Position numbers and translations under genes: made by a program
The notes under the pieces: model-generated
What the model was told of the DNA's origin: nothing
What the model saw: the letters and a program-made list of their open reading frames with translations, nothing else
Database searches by the model: none
Shown: piece by piece, positions 1-10,033 of the stretch
How positions within the stretch are numbered: position 1 is the stretch's first letter
Layout of the letters: each line of letters opens with the position of its first letter
Assembly (NCBI RefSeq): GCF_028598745.1
Contig: NZ_JAQRFK010000023.1
Coordinates: 1 to 47,609, forward strand
Direction: 5' to 3'
DNA: 47,609 bases
DNA from: Xenorhabdus sp. IM139775
GTDB lineage: Bacteria; Pseudomonadota; Gammaproteobacteria; Enterobacterales; Enterobacteriaceae

Positions 1-42
1 GTTTTACGGCGCTGACAATAGTTTTTTTGAAAAAAAAGACTC
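1..42 (-). promoter_or_regulatory. Probable rRNA operon P1 promoter (upstream half), cut by window edge
   Basis: Read leftward, a TTGTCA -35-like hexamer (13-18) is immediately preceded by a long run of T then A (about 19-36), like the UP element of rrn P1 promoters. The -10 would fall just outside the window. In E. coli the rrnG operon lies directly downstream of clpB in the same orientation, which fits. The promoter role is inferred; no rRNA sequence is present here. Confidence 0.45.
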
Positions 43-100
43 AAGCGCCTATTTATCACTCAAAACACTCTGATTTGATGTTTTCCTAATCGATAAAAAC

Positions 101-131
101 AAAAAAGAGGCGCAAAAAACACCTCTTTTTA
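101..131 (-). terminator. clpB terminator
   Basis: A hairpin with arms 102-110 (AAAAAGAGG) and 122-130 (CCTCTTTTT) lies about 65 bases past the clpB stop codon. A T-rich tract follows in the direction of clpB transcription. Confidence 0.75.
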
Positions 132-193
132 TATTCACGTGACTCTGGTTTCTTATGCGTCTTTATATTTAAAAACTTCCCAAGCAATCAATA

Positions 194-2767
194 TCATTGT
201 TTTGCAACAATACGATTATCTTCTAGCGCCAATGTGACTAATTTACCCGGAATCAACTGACCAGAAAGAATTTGCTGGGCCAGCGGATTTTCAATCTCTT
301 GCTGGATAGCCCGTTTCAATGGGCGCGCCCCATATACAGGATCAAAACCAGTTTCACTTAGTTTTTCCAATGCGGGAGATGTTATCTCCACCTGATAACC
401 ACGCTCTTCCAAACGCTGATATAAACGCTGCAATTGAATATTCGTAATCGATTTCAGATGTTCTTTTCCTAATGGATGGAACACAACCACTTCATCTACA
501 CGGTTGATAAACTCAGGTCTGAAATGATGACCAACCACCTCCATCACCATATCTTTCATCCCCATATAATCCAATGTACCAAAACGTTCTTGGATCATAT
601 CGGAGCCTAAGTTAGAGGTCATAATCACAACCGTGTTGCGAAAATCAACGGTTCTGCCCTGACCATCAGTTAAACGACCATCATCCAATACCTGTAGCAA
701 GATATTGAAAACATCTGGGTGGGCTTTTTCAACTTCATCCAGCAAAATGACAGAATAAGGACGACGACGCACTGCTTCTGTCAGATATCCGCCTTCTTCG
801 TATCCAACATATCCCGGAGGAGCACCCACCAGCCTTGAAACTGCATGTTTTTCCATAAACTCCGACATATCAATGCGCACCATAGCATCGTCACTGTCGA
901 ACAAGAAATTAGCCAGCGCCTTGCATAATTCTGTTTTACCCACCCCTGTCGGCCCCAAGAACATAAAAGAACCGATTGGGCGATTGGGATCAGATAACCC
1001 CGCTCTGCTACGACGAATTGCATTCGATACGGCACCAACGGCTTCATTCTGCCCTATCACGCGTTTATGTAATTCTTGCTCCATGCGCAGTAACTTATCT
1101 TTTTCACTTTCCAACATTCTGGAGACGGGAATTCCTGTCCAACGCGCAAGTATTTCAGCAATTTCAGCATCTGTGACTTTGTTACGCAGCAACTTCATAT
1201 GACGATTTTCTGTTGTGGTTGCTGCTGCCAGACGTTTTTCCAACTCTGGGATTTTTCCGTACTGAATTTCAGACATTTTAGCTAAGTCACCGCTACGGCG
1301 AGCTCTTTCTAATTCAATACGGGTATTTTCTAATTCAGCCTTGATATTCTGAGTACCGCTAAGTTCAGCTTTCTCTGCTTTCCACTCTTCTTCCAATTCA
1401 GAATATTCACGTTCTTTTTCTGCCAATTCTTCGTTCAGCATCTCTAAACGTTTTTTACTGGCATCATCAGACTCTTTTTTCAATGCCTGTTGTTCAAGCT
1501 TTAATTGAATAACACGGCGCTCAAGGCGATCCAATGCTTCTGGTTTAGAGTCCATCTGCATACGCAGACTTGCCCCTGCTTCATCAATCAGGTCAATTGC
1601 CTTGTCAGGCAGCATACGATCTGAAATATAGCGATGAGATAAGGTTGCTGCCGCCACGATTGCCGGATCTGTAATTTGGACGTGATGATGCAATTCATAT
1701 CGCTCTTTCAGTCCACGTAAAATAGCAATTGTGTCCTCAACAGTCGGTTCCGCCACATAAACTTTCTGGAAACGACGCTCCAGAGCTGCATCTTTTTCTA
1801 TATACTGGCGATACTCATCAAGTGTTGTAGCCCCAACGCAATGCAATTCTCCACGAGCCAGAGCGGGTTTCAGCATATTGCCGGCATCCATTGCGCCTTC
1901 GGCTTTACCTGCCCCTACCATGGTATGCAATTCATCAATAAACAGAATGATAGAGCCTTCCTGTTTGGCAAGGTCGTTCAAAACACCTTTCAAACGCTCT
2001 TCAAATTCTCCACGATATTTAGCACCCGCTAATAACGACCCCATATCGAGAGACAGAACACGTTTGTTTTTCAGTCCTTCTGGAACTTCACCATTAACAA
2101 TGCGTTGTGCCAAACCTTCAACAATAGCCGTTTTCCCAACCCCAGGTTCACCAATGAGGACCGGGTTATTTTTGGTTCTACGTTGCAATACCTGAATAGT
2201 TCGACGAATTTCTTCATCGCGCCCAATAACAGGGTCCAATTTACCTTGTTCAGCTCGTTCAGTCAGATCAACGGTATATTTTTTTAATGCTTGACGCTGG
2301 TCTTCTGCACCTTGATCATTCACTTTTTCACCACCACGCATTTGTTCTATTGCCTTAGTGATTTTATCTTTAGTTGCCCCCGCCGCTTTCAGCATGTCAC
2401 TTAATGTTCCACGCTCTTCTATCGCTGCCAACACAAAGAGTTCAGAAGAGATAAAATTATCACCTGTTTTTTGCGCAAGTTTGTCACACAGGTTTAAATA
2501 ACGTCCCAGTTCGTTGGATACCTGCACATCTCCCCCATTGCCCTCTATTTTCGGCAATCGGTTCAGAGCCTGATTCAGTTGATTATTGAAATTTCCCGTA
2601 TCTACCCCTGCCGAGGCCAATAAAGGACGTATTGAACCACCTTCTTGATTAATTAATGCACACATTAAGTGAAGAGGTTCGATGAATTGATTATCACGCC
2701 CTAATGCGAGGGATTGGGCATCAGCGAGAGCAAGCTGGAATTTATTGGTAAGACGATCCAGACGCAT
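194..2767 (-). CDS. clpB: ClpB, ATP-dependent disaggregase chaperone
   Basis: Hsp100-family AAA+ hexamer that works with DnaK/DnaJ/GrpE in the cytoplasm to pull proteins out of aggregates. At 857 residues it is the normal family length. It shows the N domain (about 1-145), first AAA+ domain with Walker A GEPGVGKT at 206-213, the charged coiled-coil middle domain (about 400-520), and a second AAA+ domain with Walker A GPTGVGKT near 605. Residue 149 is encoded by GTG (codon at 2321-2323) and preceded by GGTGGTGAAAAA, matching the internal start that gives the short ClpB isoform in E. coli. A heat-shock-type promoter lies upstream, and GGAGGTGTT before ATG supports this start. Nearly identical to E. 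coli throughout. Confidence 0.98.
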   Translation of the reverse strand: MRLDRLTNKFQLALADAQSLALGRDNQFIEPLHLMCALINQEGGSIRPLLASAGVDTGNFNNQLNQALNRLPKIEGNGGDVQVSNELGRYLNLCDKLAQKTGDNFISSELFVLAAIEERGTLSDMLKAAGATKDKITKAIEQMRGGEKVNDQGAEDQRQALKKYTVDLTERAEQGKLDPVIGRDEEIRRTIQVLQRRTKNNPVLIGEPGVGKTAIVEGLAQRIVNGEVPEGLKNKRVLSLDMGSLLAGAKYRGEFEERLKGVLNDLAKQEGSIILFIDELHTMVGAGKAEGAMDAGNMLKPALARGELHCVGATTLDEYRQYIEKDAALERRFQKVYVAEPTVEDTIAILRGLKERYELHHHVQITDPAIVAAATLSHRYISDRMLPDKAIDLIDEAGASLRMQMDSKPEALDRLERRVIQLKLEQQALKKESDDASKKRLEMLNEELAEKEREYSELEEEWKAEKAELSGTQNIKAELENTRIELERARRSGDLAKMSEIQYGKIPELEKRLAAATTTENRHMKLLRNKVTDAEIAEILARWTGIPVSRMLESEKDKLLRMEQELHKRVIGQNEAVGAVSNAIRRSRAGLSDPNRPIGSFMFLGPTGVGKTELCKALANFLFDSDDAMVRIDMSEFMEKHAVSRLVGAPPGYVGYEEGGYLTEAVRRRPYSVILLDEVEKAHPDVFNILLQVLDDGRLTDGQGRTVDFRNTVVIMTSNLGSDMIQERFGTLDYMGMKDMVMEVVGHHFRPEFINRVDEVVVFHPLGKEHLKSITNIQLQRLYQRLEERGYQVEITSPALEKLSETGFDPVYGARPLKRAIQQEIENPLAQQILSGQLIPGKLVTLALEDNRIVAKQ

Positions 2768-2805
2768 AACACCTCCAATACTGGTCAGAATTTGCTACTG
2801 GAGAC

Positions 2806-2834
2806 TAGATAAGGTCATTCCTTAAATATTCAAG
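2806..2834 (-). promoter_or_regulatory. Sigma-32 type promoter of clpB
   Basis: On the minus strand, CTTGAAT (2828-2834) and CCTTATCTA (2806-2814) are separated by 13 bases, close to the heat-shock consensus CTTGAAA...CCCCATnTA. It lies about 40 bases before the clpB start codon, as expected for a known sigma-32 regulon member. Confidence 0.7.
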
Positions 2835-2896
2835 GCCTTCTGAAAAGTTAATTGGAAACTTACCGCCATACGCCAAAGATCGTCCTGTGAAGTAGG

Positions 2897-3628
2897 TTAT
2901 CGCAACCAGATTAAAGTTGCCATTCGCCCTGTATTCCCATCACGACGATAGGAGAAAAAGTTTTTTTCTTCCGTGACAGTACATGCGGTTCCACCAAAAA
3001 TTCCTGTTATTCCTATTGACTGCAACTTTAATTTCGCCAGTAAATAAATATTTGCCAGAAACTTATCACCATAAGGTGTGAACGCTTGTGCCAGATCAGA
3101 ATTGGAAGTGATGAAGGCGTCCCTAACCTCACTTCCCACCTCAAATTTCTCAGGGCCAATAGCAGGCCCCAACCACGCACGGATCGTGTCAGGTTTTGCA
3201 CTAAATCGGGACACGGTATTTTCCAATACCCCTGCACATAACCCGCGCCATCCTGCATGAGCCGCTGCGACTTCATCACCAGAAATACTGCAAAAAAGCA
3301 CTGGCAGGCAATCTGCTGTCATCACAGCACAAACCTGCCCTTGCTTATTCGTGTAAACGGCATCGGCCTGATTATTTACCCATGACTGGTCATCAAGTGT
3401 AATGACTCGCGTTCCGTGTACTTGTTCCAACCATGTAGGTTGCTGTGGCAATTGGGCATATTCAACCAACAACGCTCTATTTCGCTCCACGTATTCCGGA
3501 ACGTCCCCAACATGACGACCTAGATTTAAACTGTCATATGGGGGCAGACTTACCCCACCCAAGCGGGTGGTACTGCAAGCACCAACATTATCAGGCTGCG
3601 GCCAATCAGGAAAAATCAGTGGTGTCAT
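2897..3628 (-). CDS. pgeF: PgeF/YfiH family multicopper-oxidase-like protein (DUF152)
   Basis: A 243-residue member of the YfiH/LACC1 family. Family members have been described as polyphenol oxidase/laccase, purine nucleoside phosphorylase/adenosine deaminase, and in E. coli as a peptidoglycan editing factor (PgeF) that limits L-Ser misincorporation into muropeptides. The conserved metal-binding triad is visible: H71 (EQVHG), C107 (TADCLPVLF) and H124 (AAHAGWRG). It follows rluD with a 4-base gap in the same direction, as in E. coli, so the two are almost certainly cotranscribed and probably translationally coupled. The exact substrate cannot be read from the sequence. Confidence 0.92.
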   Translation of the reverse strand: MTPLIFPDWPQPDNVGACSTTRLGGVSLPPYDSLNLGRHVGDVPEYVERNRALLVEYAQLPQQPTWLEQVHGTRVITLDDQSWVNNQADAVYTNKQGQVCAVMTADCLPVLFCSISGDEVAAAHAGWRGLCAGVLENTVSRFSAKPDTIRAWLGPAIGPEKFEVGSEVRDAFITSNSDLAQAFTPYGDKFLANIYLLAKLKLQSIGITGIFGGTACTVTEEKNFFSYRRDGNTGRMATLIWLR

Positions 3629-3632
3629 TTAC

Positions 3633-4610
3633 CTACCAATCCATCTCATCTTTGAAAGTTTCAGCATCCGCTTTCATCACTGCAATCAATTTAACCATAT
3701 CATCCGGTAATGGGGCATGCCATTCCATCTCAATTCCAGTGATAGGATGGTAAAGACGTAACATGGTTGCATGCAATGCCTGACGGTCAAAGTTGCGCAT
3801 CACTTCGCGAAATTCCTCAGAAGCACCTTTTAAGGGACGAGGCCGGCCGCCATACAAAGGATCTCCCGCCAGCGGGTGTTTTATATGAGCCATATGCACA
3901 CGAATTTGGTGTGTTCTGCCTGTCTCCAAACGCAGACGCAGACGAGTATGCGCCCGGAAATGCTCCATAACGCGATAATGGGTAACAGCAGGTTTTCCCA
4001 TAGGATGCACGGCCATGTGGGTCCGTTTTGTCGGGTGGCGGGAAATAGGTTCTTCTACCATTCCCCCAGCCGTCATACATCCCAGCGCAACAGCCTCATA
4101 TTCACGGGTTATTTCACGTAATTGCAAAGATTCTACCAGACGAGTCTGTGCCGGAACGCTTTTTGCCACAACCATTAGCCCTGTCGTATCTTTGTCAAGG
4201 CGATGAACAATGCCGGCGCGGGGAACATCTGCAATTTCAGGATAACGATATAACAAGGCGTTCAATATCGTACCGTCAGGATTGCCTGCTCCCGGATGAA
4301 CGACCAAATCACGTGGTTTATTGATTACCAAAATATCGTCATCTTCATAGACAATATTCAGCTCGATATCCTGAGGCTCCCAACGTGCATCTTCTTCAAT
4401 GATAGCATCAATGAAAATTTCTTCACCGCCCAGGACTTTTTCTTTTGGCTTGCTAATTAATTTGCCGTTAACTTGAACTTTATTATCCAAGATCCACTCT
4501 TTTATACGTGACCTCGAGTAATCAGGGAACAATTCAGCCAAAGCCTGATCTAAACGTTGACCAAGCTGAGATTCAGCGACTATTGCATTCAGTCGGATTT
4601 TTTGTGCCAT
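3633..4610 (-). CDS. rluD: RluD, 23S rRNA pseudouridine synthase (1911/1915/1917)
   Basis: Converts three uridines in helix 69 of 23S rRNA to pseudouridine during late 50S assembly. The 325-residue protein has an N-terminal S4-like RNA-binding domain (about 18-75) and an RluA-type catalytic domain with HRLDKDTTG at 136-144, including catalytic D139. It is first gene of the rluD-pgeF pair and divergent from bamD, the same layout as E. coli. Length and motif positions match E. coli RluD closely. Confidence 0.97.
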   Translation of the reverse strand: MAQKIRLNAIVAESQLGQRLDQALAELFPDYSRSRIKEWILDNKVQVNGKLISKPKEKVLGGEEIFIDAIIEEDARWEPQDIELNIVYEDDDILVINKPRDLVVHPGAGNPDGTILNALLYRYPEIADVPRAGIVHRLDKDTTGLMVVAKSVPAQTRLVESLQLREITREYEAVALGCMTAGGMVEEPISRHPTKRTHMAVHPMGKPAVTHYRVMEHFRAHTRLRLRLETGRTHQIRVHMAHIKHPLAGDPLYGGRPRPLKGASEEFREVMRNFDRQALHATMLRLYHPITGIEMEWHAPLPDDMVKLIAVMKADAETFKDEMDW

Positions 4611-4638
4611 ATATAACTTCTATATTTTACGTTGAGTT

Positions 4639-4666
4639 TTGACGGCGAGGCCGTTTCATTTAAAAT
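4639..4666 (+). promoter_or_regulatory. Probable bamD promoter
   Basis: TTGACG (4639-4644) and TAAAAT (4661-4666) with a 16-base spacer sit between divergent rluD and bamD. Transcription would begin near 4673, downstream of an in-frame ATG at 4632, which argues that this ATG is not the bamD start. Confidence 0.55.
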
Positions 4667-4748
4667 AATGTGCTATTGTAACCCCATATTTTGCCGGGAG
4701 CTTCACGGACAGTCTCCCAGAAAACACTCAGAGGATAATCAACACGTG

Positions 4749-5480
4749 ATGATTCGCATGAAATATCTGGTGGCAGTGACCACATTGAGCCTGGTTCTAT
4801 CTGGATGCTCCAGCAATAAGGATGCTGTTCCTGATATCCCGCCATCTCAAATTTATGCAATTGGGCAGGAAAAACTGCAAGAAGGTAACTATAAAATGGC
4901 TATCAAGCAATTGGAATCTCTTGATAACCGATATCCTTTTGGGCCGTATTCCCAACAAGTCCAGCTTGATTTGATCTATGCCTATTACAAATCAGCGGAA
5001 TACCCTCTGGCTCTTGCATCCATTGATCGTTTCATGCGCCTGAACCCAACCCACCCTAATATTGACTATGTGCTATATATGCGTGGATTGATCTCGCAGG
5101 CTCTGGATGACAGTCCATTACAAGGCTTTTTCGGCGTTGACCGATCAAATCGTGATCCTGAACATGCCCGTGCCGCATTCCGTGATTTCAGCCAACTGGT
5201 ACGTTACTATCCAAACAGTCAGTATTCGATCGATGCGACTAAGCGGTTAATATTTCTTAAAGAGCGTTTATCTAAATATGAACTTGCCGTTGTGCAATAT
5301 TACACTAAACGCAGTGCTTACGTAGCGGTTGTTAATCGCGTAGAACAGATGCTACGAGACTATCCTGATACTAATGCCACTCAGGAAGCGCTCCCTTATA
5401 TGAAGTTAGCTTATAAAGAACTAGGACTGACCGCTGAAGCCAATAAAGTGGTACAGTTGATTACTGCCAACCCCGCATGA
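4749..5480 (+). CDS. bamD: BamD, outer membrane assembly lipoprotein
   Basis: Essential lipoprotein of the BAM complex, which folds beta-barrel proteins into the outer membrane; it sits on the periplasmic face of the outer membrane and contacts BamA and BamC/E. The protein begins [10 protein letters not shown] with a lipoprotein signal ending in the lipobox LSGC, then TPR-like repeats (for example [19 protein letters not shown]). The frame is open back to 4632, but the signal peptide, an AGAGGA ribosome site at 4730-4735 and the promoter at 4639-4666 favour ATG 4749 (GTG 4746 is a close alternative). 243 residues, about the E. coli length. Divergent from rluD. Confidence 0.96.
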   Translation: MIRMKYLVAVTTLSLVLSGCSSNKDAVPDIPPSQIYAIGQEKLQEGNYKMAIKQLESLDNRYPFGPYSQQVQLDLIYAYYKSAEYPLALASIDRFMRLNPTHPNIDYVLYMRGLISQALDDSPLQGFFGVDRSNRDPEHARAAFRDFSQLVRYYPNSQYSIDATKRLIFLKERLSKYELAVVQYYTKRSAYVAVVNRVEQMLRDYPDTNATQEALPYMKLAYKELGLTAEANKVVQLITANPA

Positions 5481-5511
5481 ATCTAATCTCATTAGATTTG
5501 AACAGGTGATC

Positions 5512-5543
5512 AAAAACAGTAGCTAAACGGCTACTGTTTTTTT
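5512..5543 (+). terminator. bamD terminator
   Basis: Perfect 12-bp stem, arms 5512-5523 (AAAAACAGTAGC) and 5530-5541 (GCTACTGTTTTT), loop of 6, followed by further T residues. Classical rho-independent terminator. Confidence 0.9.
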
Positions 5544-5834
5544 ATCTCTTGTTCTCTGTCTTGCAATCAACGAGTGAGCAATGAGTTATTGGGGGAGTTG
5601 TCAGGAATATCACTGCTGGGGGGTGATGGTACATTTCAGTGATGTTTGGTTACATCTATACTATTTTCACCCTGATTTCACCCTGAAAATAATTCACATT
5701 CCAGAACTATAACGTAATTTATAATTCCATAACTGACCGATAATGACGCATAATACTCTTCTTCGCAACAAATATTCTCCATATCTTCCTTGACCATCAC
5801 AATTCTGTCACTCACTTCCGAAATCGCTCAATAA

Positions 5835-5850
5835 AAGTGACTTAGATCAT
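5835..5850 (+). promoter_or_regulatory. Possible CRP site of raiA
   Basis: AGTGA-N6-TCATT partly matches the CRP consensus TGTGA-N6-TCACA. A -10-like TATGCT lies at 5871-5876, so the site would be centred near -40, a class II activator position. E. coli raiA is reported to be CRP-controlled. The match is imperfect. Confidence 0.35.
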
Positions 5851-5917
5851 TCTTTTTACACAAAATGACGCTATGCTGGATACATCAAAGACGGAGTAAC
5901 ATTAAAGAGGTAACTAT

Positions 5918-6250
5918 ATGTTAGTAAACATAACCAGCAAACAAATGGAAATTACCCCCGCAATTCGTAGCCATGTGGAAGACCGTCTAAATAAGTTGAG
6001 CAAATGGCAAGTCAATCTAATCAGTCCACATATCGTACTCTCAAAAGAACCGCAAGGATTCTTGGTTGATGCCACAATTGGCACACCAAATGGCACATTG
6101 GTGGCTAGTGCTAAGCATGAAGATATGTACGCTGCGATCAATGAACTGCTGACAAAATTAGAGCGCCAACTTAATAAAGTTCAGCACAAGGCAGAAGCCC
6201 GTCGTGCAGACAATAGTGTTAAAGAGTCTAATTTCAACTTAGAAGTATAA
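5918..6250 (+). CDS. raiA: RaiA (YfiA), ribosome-associated inhibitor
   Basis: Short hibernation/stress factor that binds the 30S decoding region, blocks tRNA binding and keeps 70S ribosomes as monomers in stationary phase or cold. The 110-residue protein starts [20 protein letters not shown], with the family beta-alpha-beta fold and the lysine/arginine-rich helix [19 protein letters not shown]. The C-terminal tail is short, as in RaiA rather than long-form HPF. AGAGG lies 10 bases before the ATG. It lies between bamD and pheL-pheA exactly as in E. coli. The C-terminal extension is slightly shorter than in E. coli. Confidence 0.96.
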   Translation: MLVNITSKQMEITPAIRSHVEDRLNKLSKWQVNLISPHIVLSKEPQGFLVDATIGTPNGTLVASAKHEDMYAAINELLTKLERQLNKVQHKAEARRADNSVKESNFNLEV

Positions 6251-6270
6251 ATATCATTTATCCTTTCCTG

Positions 6271-6292
6271 ACGCGCTCAATGAGCGCGTTTC
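6271..6292 (+). terminator. raiA terminator
   Basis: GC-rich 8-bp stem ACGCGCTC/GAGCGCGT with a 3-base loop, 20 bases past the raiA stop. The following T run is short, so termination may be partial. Two tandem copies of an 11-base unit (TTCACTATCAT) follow. Confidence 0.55.
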
Positions 6293-6339
6293 ACTATCAT
6301 TCACTATCATTTAACCCTCCAGCCTTCAAAAGCCTTTTG

Positions 6340-6368
6340 TTGACACTTCATGCTAAATAGGTTAATTA
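6340..6368 (+). promoter_or_regulatory. pheL-pheA promoter
   Basis: Consensus -35 TTGACA (6340-6345) and -10-like TAATTA (6363-6368) with 17-base spacing, about 40 bases before the leader peptide start. Confidence 0.65.
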
Positions 6369-6411
6369 AAATAGAGTATTGAAACCATAAAGCAACGTGC
6401 TAACAGGCTAA

Positions 6412-6462
6412 ATGATTATTAAACCGTCTTTCCTATTTTTCTTTTTTTTCGCCTTCTCATAA
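6412..6462 (+). CDS. pheL: PheL, phenylalanine leader peptide
   Basis: A 16-codon reading frame, MIIKPSFLFFFFFAFS, with seven phenylalanine codons of which five are consecutive. It lies 140 bases upstream of pheA and just before a terminator hairpin, the arrangement of the E. coli pheA attenuator. Ribosome stalling at the Phe codons when charged tRNA-Phe is scarce would let transcription continue into pheA. The peptide differs from E. coli PheL in sequence but keeps the Phe density. Confidence 0.93.
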   Translation: MIIKPSFLFFFFFAFS

Positions 6463-6534
6463 GGAGGTTGATTCGTTTCAAAGAAAATTTATGAAGACGA
6501 ATAAAAACCTCCCATCAACAGGGAGGTTTTTTGT
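6461..6534 (+). terminator. pheA attenuator (antiterminator segment plus terminator)
   Basis: Terminator stem AAAAACCTCCC (6503-6513) with GGGAGGTTTTTT (6521-6532). The segment AAGGAGGTT (6461-6469), overlapping the leader stop codon, is complementary to AACCTCC and could pair with the left arm as an antiterminator. This is the expected two-state structure for Phe-dependent attenuation. Confidence 0.88.
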
Positions 6535-6601
6535 TTTACTGATCATCAACATATCCACAATGCACAGACTATGCTCAGAATAAAAATGTCAGGAACATAT
6601 T

Positions 6602-7756
6602 ATGGAACGAGATTTAGTTAGTTTACGAGAAGAAATTAGTCATATTGATGCAAATTTGCTAGATCTGCTTGCTAAGCGCCGACAATTAGCCAGTAACATC
6701 GCCCAGACAAAACTGCTCGATCATCGCCCTATCCGAGATAAAAATCGTGAACGAGAGTTATTAAACGTATTGATTGATAAAGGTAAAACTCGTGGATTAG
6801 ATGGATTTTACATTACACGATTGTTTCAGATGATCATTGAGGATTCGGTTCTCACCCAACAGGCTTTATTACAGCAGCATCTGAATCAGACGCCTTACGA
6901 TTCTGCCCGCATTACTTTTCTAGGGCCAAGAGGTTCATATTCTCATATTGCCGCTCGACAATTTGCTGCCCGCCACTTTAATCAGTTGGTTGAGTGCAGT
7001 TGTCATAAATTCTCAGATATTTTTTCATTGGTTGAGATTGGTCAGGCTGATTATGGCATCCTGCCACTGGAGAATACCAGCTCAGGAGCAATCAATGAGG
7101 TTTATGATTTATTGCAGCATACTCCCTTATCCCTTGTTGGGGAGATAACGCTGCCAATCAACCACTGTTTATTGATTGCCGGACAAACTGATATCTCAAG
7201 GATAAAAACTGTTTATAGCCATTCCCAGCCTTTTCAACAATGTAGCCAATATCTCAATAAATATCCTGATTGGAATATTATCTACTGTGAAAGCACGGCT
7301 GCTGCCATGCAAAAAGTGGCTGAACTCAACTCACCAGAAATAGCTGCATTAGGAAGTGAAGCCGGCGGCGCACTCTATGGATTGCATGTTTTGGAAAACC
7401 ATCTGGCAAATCAGCATGAGAACAGTACTCGCTTCATTGTTGTTTCCCGCAAACCGATTGAAGTCTCCGATCAGGTTCCGGCCAAAACCACTTTTATCAT
7501 GTCAACCGGACAACAAGCAGGATCGCTGGTTGATGCACTCATTATCTTAAAGAAACATGATATCCCCATGAGTAAATTAGAATCTCGCCCAATAAACGGC
7601 AAACCGTGGGAGGAGATGTTTTATATTGATGTGCAAGCCAATCTGCGTTCGATGAAAATGCAACTAGCATTAAAGGAACTAACGGAAATAACTCACTTTC
7701 TAAAAGTGTTAGGATCTTATCCCTCAGAAAATATCATTCCTATCGATCCTGTCTAA
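6602..7756 (+). CDS. pheA: PheA, chorismate mutase / prephenate dehydratase
   Basis: Bifunctional cytoplasmic enzyme making phenylpyruvate from chorismate through prephenate. The 384 residues contain an AroQ chorismate mutase helix bundle (about 1-90), a prephenate dehydratase domain from about 103 ([15 protein letters not shown]) including the catalytic-site NSTRF motif, and a C-terminal ACT domain that binds phenylalanine for feedback inhibition. The ACT motif ESRP is intact, and the E. coli GALV motif reads GSLV here. It is controlled by the pheL attenuator and convergent with aroF-tyrA. Confidence 0.97.
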   Translation: MERDLVSLREEISHIDANLLDLLAKRRQLASNIAQTKLLDHRPIRDKNRERELLNVLIDKGKTRGLDGFYITRLFQMIIEDSVLTQQALLQQHLNQTPYDSARITFLGPRGSYSHIAARQFAARHFNQLVECSCHKFSDIFSLVEIGQADYGILPLENTSSGAINEVYDLLQHTPLSLVGEITLPINHCLLIAGQTDISRIKTVYSHSQPFQQCSQYLNKYPDWNIIYCESTAAAMQKVAELNSPEIAALGSEAGGALYGLHVLENHLANQHENSTRFIVVSRKPIEVSDQVPAKTTFIMSTGQQAGSLVDALIILKKHDIPMSKLESRPINGKPWEEMFYIDVQANLRSMKMQLALKELTEITHFLKVLGSYPSENIIPIDPV

Positions 7757-7766
7757 CGTAAAAAAC

Positions 7767-7800
7767 AAAACCGGATGTTCCCGTCCGGTTTTAATATTTT
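7767..7800. terminator. Bidirectional terminator between pheA and tyrA
   Basis: Nine-bp stem AAAACCGGA/TCCGGTTTT (7767-7775 and 7784-7792) between convergent genes, with T-rich flanks on both strands. Confidence 0.85.
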
Positions 7801-7817
7801 TTAATTACTTCAAAGTA

Positions 7818-8939
7818 TTACACTCGGTTATCACTCGCCTGCTGCAACAGCACTCGGCTTTCTTTCATAAATCGAGAGGCTTCATCACCAAACCAATCAC
7901 TCACTTGGTTAAAGCTTTCAATAAAAGCTGACTTATCTTGATGTTCCAATATTTCCAGAGCCTGCCCGAAACTCTGGTAATACCGGCGGATAAGTTCAAT
8001 ATTTTCAGGGCCTGACATAATAATATCAGCGTATAGTTGAGGATCTTGTGCGAACAATCGCCCTACCATCGCCAATTCTAACCGATATATCGGTGAAGAT
8101 AGTGCAAGCAATTGCTGTAAATCGATACCTTCGTTTGCAAGATGCCGTCCGTAAGAAAAAGCCGTGAAATGACGCAACACCTGAATGAAGCCCATATTTT
8201 TATCATGATCCTCCGCGTTGATTTGATGCAATCTTGCTCCCCATACCGATATCTGTTCCAAAAGCCATTGATATGCTTCTGGATAACGCCCATCGCAATA
8301 TACAACGACTTGTTTAGCAAAGCTGCCTACATCTGGCCCAAACATGGGGTGTAACCCTAAAACAGGCCCCTGATGTACATCAAGCATTGCATTTAACGGC
8401 CTTTGTTTAATTGAAGCTAAATCAACCAAAATGCATTGTTCTGGCAAAGGAGGTAACCGACGGATAATCTTCTCTGTCAAATGAATGGGAACACTGACGA
8501 TCACCATTCCTGCTCCAGCTAATATTTGTTCGGCGTTCACCCAGTCATCAGCTTCGAGTACCCTGACTTCATAGCCAGACAGCGTTAACAATTGACCGAA
8601 TAATCGCCCCATTTTGCCTGCCCCACCTACGATGACCACCGGCCCCAAGTGAGTACCGAGCTTTTTAAAGCCTTTGTTATTTTCACTGACATAAGACTCT
8701 CGCATAATTCGGCGCAAGATATCCTCAATCAAATCAGGCGAAACTCCCATCTCTTCCGCCTCCTGACGGCGGGAAGCCAGCATTGCCGCCTCCCTATCAG
8801 GCGCATAAATCGGTAAACCAAGCTGGCTTTTAACTTCACCAACTTGTGCGACCAGACTCATTCTTTTTACCAGCAAAGATAATAAGGTCTTATCCACCTC
8901 ATCAATTTGCGCCCTCAACGGTGACAATTCTGTTGTCAT
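7818..8939 (-). CDS. tyrA: TyrA, chorismate mutase / prephenate dehydrogenase
   Basis: Bifunctional enzyme of tyrosine synthesis: chorismate to prephenate, then NAD-dependent oxidative decarboxylation to 4-hydroxyphenylpyruvate. The 373-residue protein has an AroQ mutase domain (about 1-90, [19 protein letters not shown]) and a dehydrogenase domain beginning with the dinucleotide-binding motif [14 protein letters not shown] near 102. It follows aroF with a 5-base gap in the same operon, as in E. coli, so TyrR control of aroF should extend to it. Confidence 0.97.
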   Translation of the reverse strand: MTTELSPLRAQIDEVDKTLLSLLVKRMSLVAQVGEVKSQLGLPIYAPDREAAMLASRRQEAEEMGVSPDLIEDILRRIMRESYVSENNKGFKKLGTHLGPVVIVGGAGKMGRLFGQLLTLSGYEVRVLEADDWVNAEQILAGAGMVIVSVPIHLTEKIIRRLPPLPEQCILVDLASIKQRPLNAMLDVHQGPVLGLHPMFGPDVGSFAKQVVVYCDGRYPEAYQWLLEQISVWGARLHQINAEDHDKNMGFIQVLRHFTAFSYGRHLANEGIDLQQLLALSSPIYRLELAMVGRLFAQDPQLYADIIMSGPENIELIRRYYQSFGQALEILEHQDKSAFIESFNQVSDWFGDEASRFMKESRVLLQQASDNRV

Positions 8940-8944
8940 ATTGA

Positions 8945-10033
8945 TTATCCTGCTTTTTCCATCGTCATATTTCGATTAGCCAAATGTGGAGCGATTTGTT
9001 GATGCAGTCTTCTCAATATTTGCGCCGTCGTTGGCCAATTAATACAGGCGTCGGTTACCGAAACACCATATTTCATCTGAGCATGGGGCTGTTCGGAGGA
9101 TTGATTGCCCTCATTGATATGGCTTTCCAACATAATACCTGTGATAGATTGATTTCCGGACATTACCTGTTCAGCAACAGAATCCACCACGATACTCTGA
9201 CGACGAAAATCTTTATTGGAATTACCATGGCTACAATCAATCATCAGTGATGGTATCAGCCCTGCTTTCGTCATTTGGCGTTCACAATCGGCGACATGTT
9301 CTGCACTGTAATTTGGCTCAGCGCCGCCACGCAATATCACATGCCCATTTGGATTGCCCTGAGTTTGTAGCAAACAAACTTGACCTGACTGATTTATTCC
9401 CATAAATCGATGAGGCATTGCGGCTGCTTTCATGGCATTAATTGCGGTATTCAGGTTACCATCAGTGCCATTTTTAAAACCGACTGGCACAGATAATCCC
9501 GATGCCATTTCGCGGTGAGTTTGAGATTCGGTCGTTCTGGCACCAATAGCTGACCAGCTAAAGAGATCCCCCAAATATTGGGGATTATTAGGATCAAGGG
9601 CTTCATTAGCCAAAGGCAATCCCATTTCCACCAAGTTCAACAACAGCCGACGGGCAATATGCAATCCCGCATCCATATCAAATGAACCATCCATATAGGG
9701 ATCACTAATTAAACCTTTCCAGCCCACTGTTGTACGGGGTTTTTCAAAATAGACACGCATAACAATATACAGACAATCACTCAGTTCAGCAGAGAGTGCT
9801 TTCAAACGGCGGGCATAATCCAAGGCAGCATCCACATCATGAATTGAACATGGACCACATACCACTAATAAACGAGGGTCACGATGCTGAATAATATCAG
9901 CAATCGTATTACGCGCGTTTGTGATGGCATGCAGATCATTGCTACTCAGCGGATATTTCTGTTTCAATTCTTCGGGAGTGATGAGTACCTGTTCACCAAG
10001 GATATGAATGTTATTAAGAGCGTCTTTTTGCAT
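8945..10033 (-). CDS. aroF: AroF, tyrosine-sensitive DAHP synthase
   Basis: Catalyses the first shikimate-pathway step, phosphoenolpyruvate plus erythrose 4-phosphate to DAHP. The N terminus [11 protein letters not shown] matches the E. coli tyrosine-regulated isozyme, as do the motifs [20 protein letters not shown] and [10 protein letters not shown]. The frame is open up to 10144, but homology places the start at ATG 10033; ATG 10039, two codons earlier, is also possible and lies closer to GCAGGT. 362 residues against 356 in E. coli. First gene of aroF-tyrA, with a TyrR box about 120 bases upstream. Confidence 0.96.
   Translation of the reverse strand: MQKDALNNIHILGEQVLITPEELKQKYPLSSNDLHAITNARNTIADIIQHRDPRLLVVCGPCSIHDVDAALDYARRLKALSAELSDCLYIVMRVYFEKPRTTVGWKGLISDPYMDGSFDMDAGLHIARRLLLNLVEMGLPLANEALDPNNPQYLGDLFSWSAIGARTTESQTHREMASGLSVPVGFKNGTDGNLNTAINAMKAAAMPHRFMGINQSGQVCLLQTQGNPNGHVILRGGAEPNYSAEHVADCERQMTKAGLIPSLMIDCSHGNSNKDFRRQSIVVDSVAEQVMSGNQSITGIMLESHINEGNQSSEQPHAQMKYGVSVTDACINWPTTAQILRRLHQQIAPHLANRNMTMEKAG

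Larger units (their letters stand above)
5481..5917. other. Intergenic region bamD-raiA
   Basis: Gene-free stretch of 437 bases. It begins with a small palindrome (AATCTAAT...ATTAGATT) just after the bamD stop, then the bamD terminator, an AT-rich section with no recognisable gene, and the raiA promoter region with a CRP-like site. I see no RNA gene here. Confidence 0.7.

Noticed and set aside
873-1202. Open frames on the strand opposite clpB, alaS, ffh, aas and others
   Set aside because: These are shadows of strongly conserved genes, with no ribosome sites and no recognisable products.
4632-4748. Upstream ATG 4632 as the bamD start
   Set aside because: It lies upstream of the likely promoter and would bury the lipoprotein signal peptide, which must be N-terminal.
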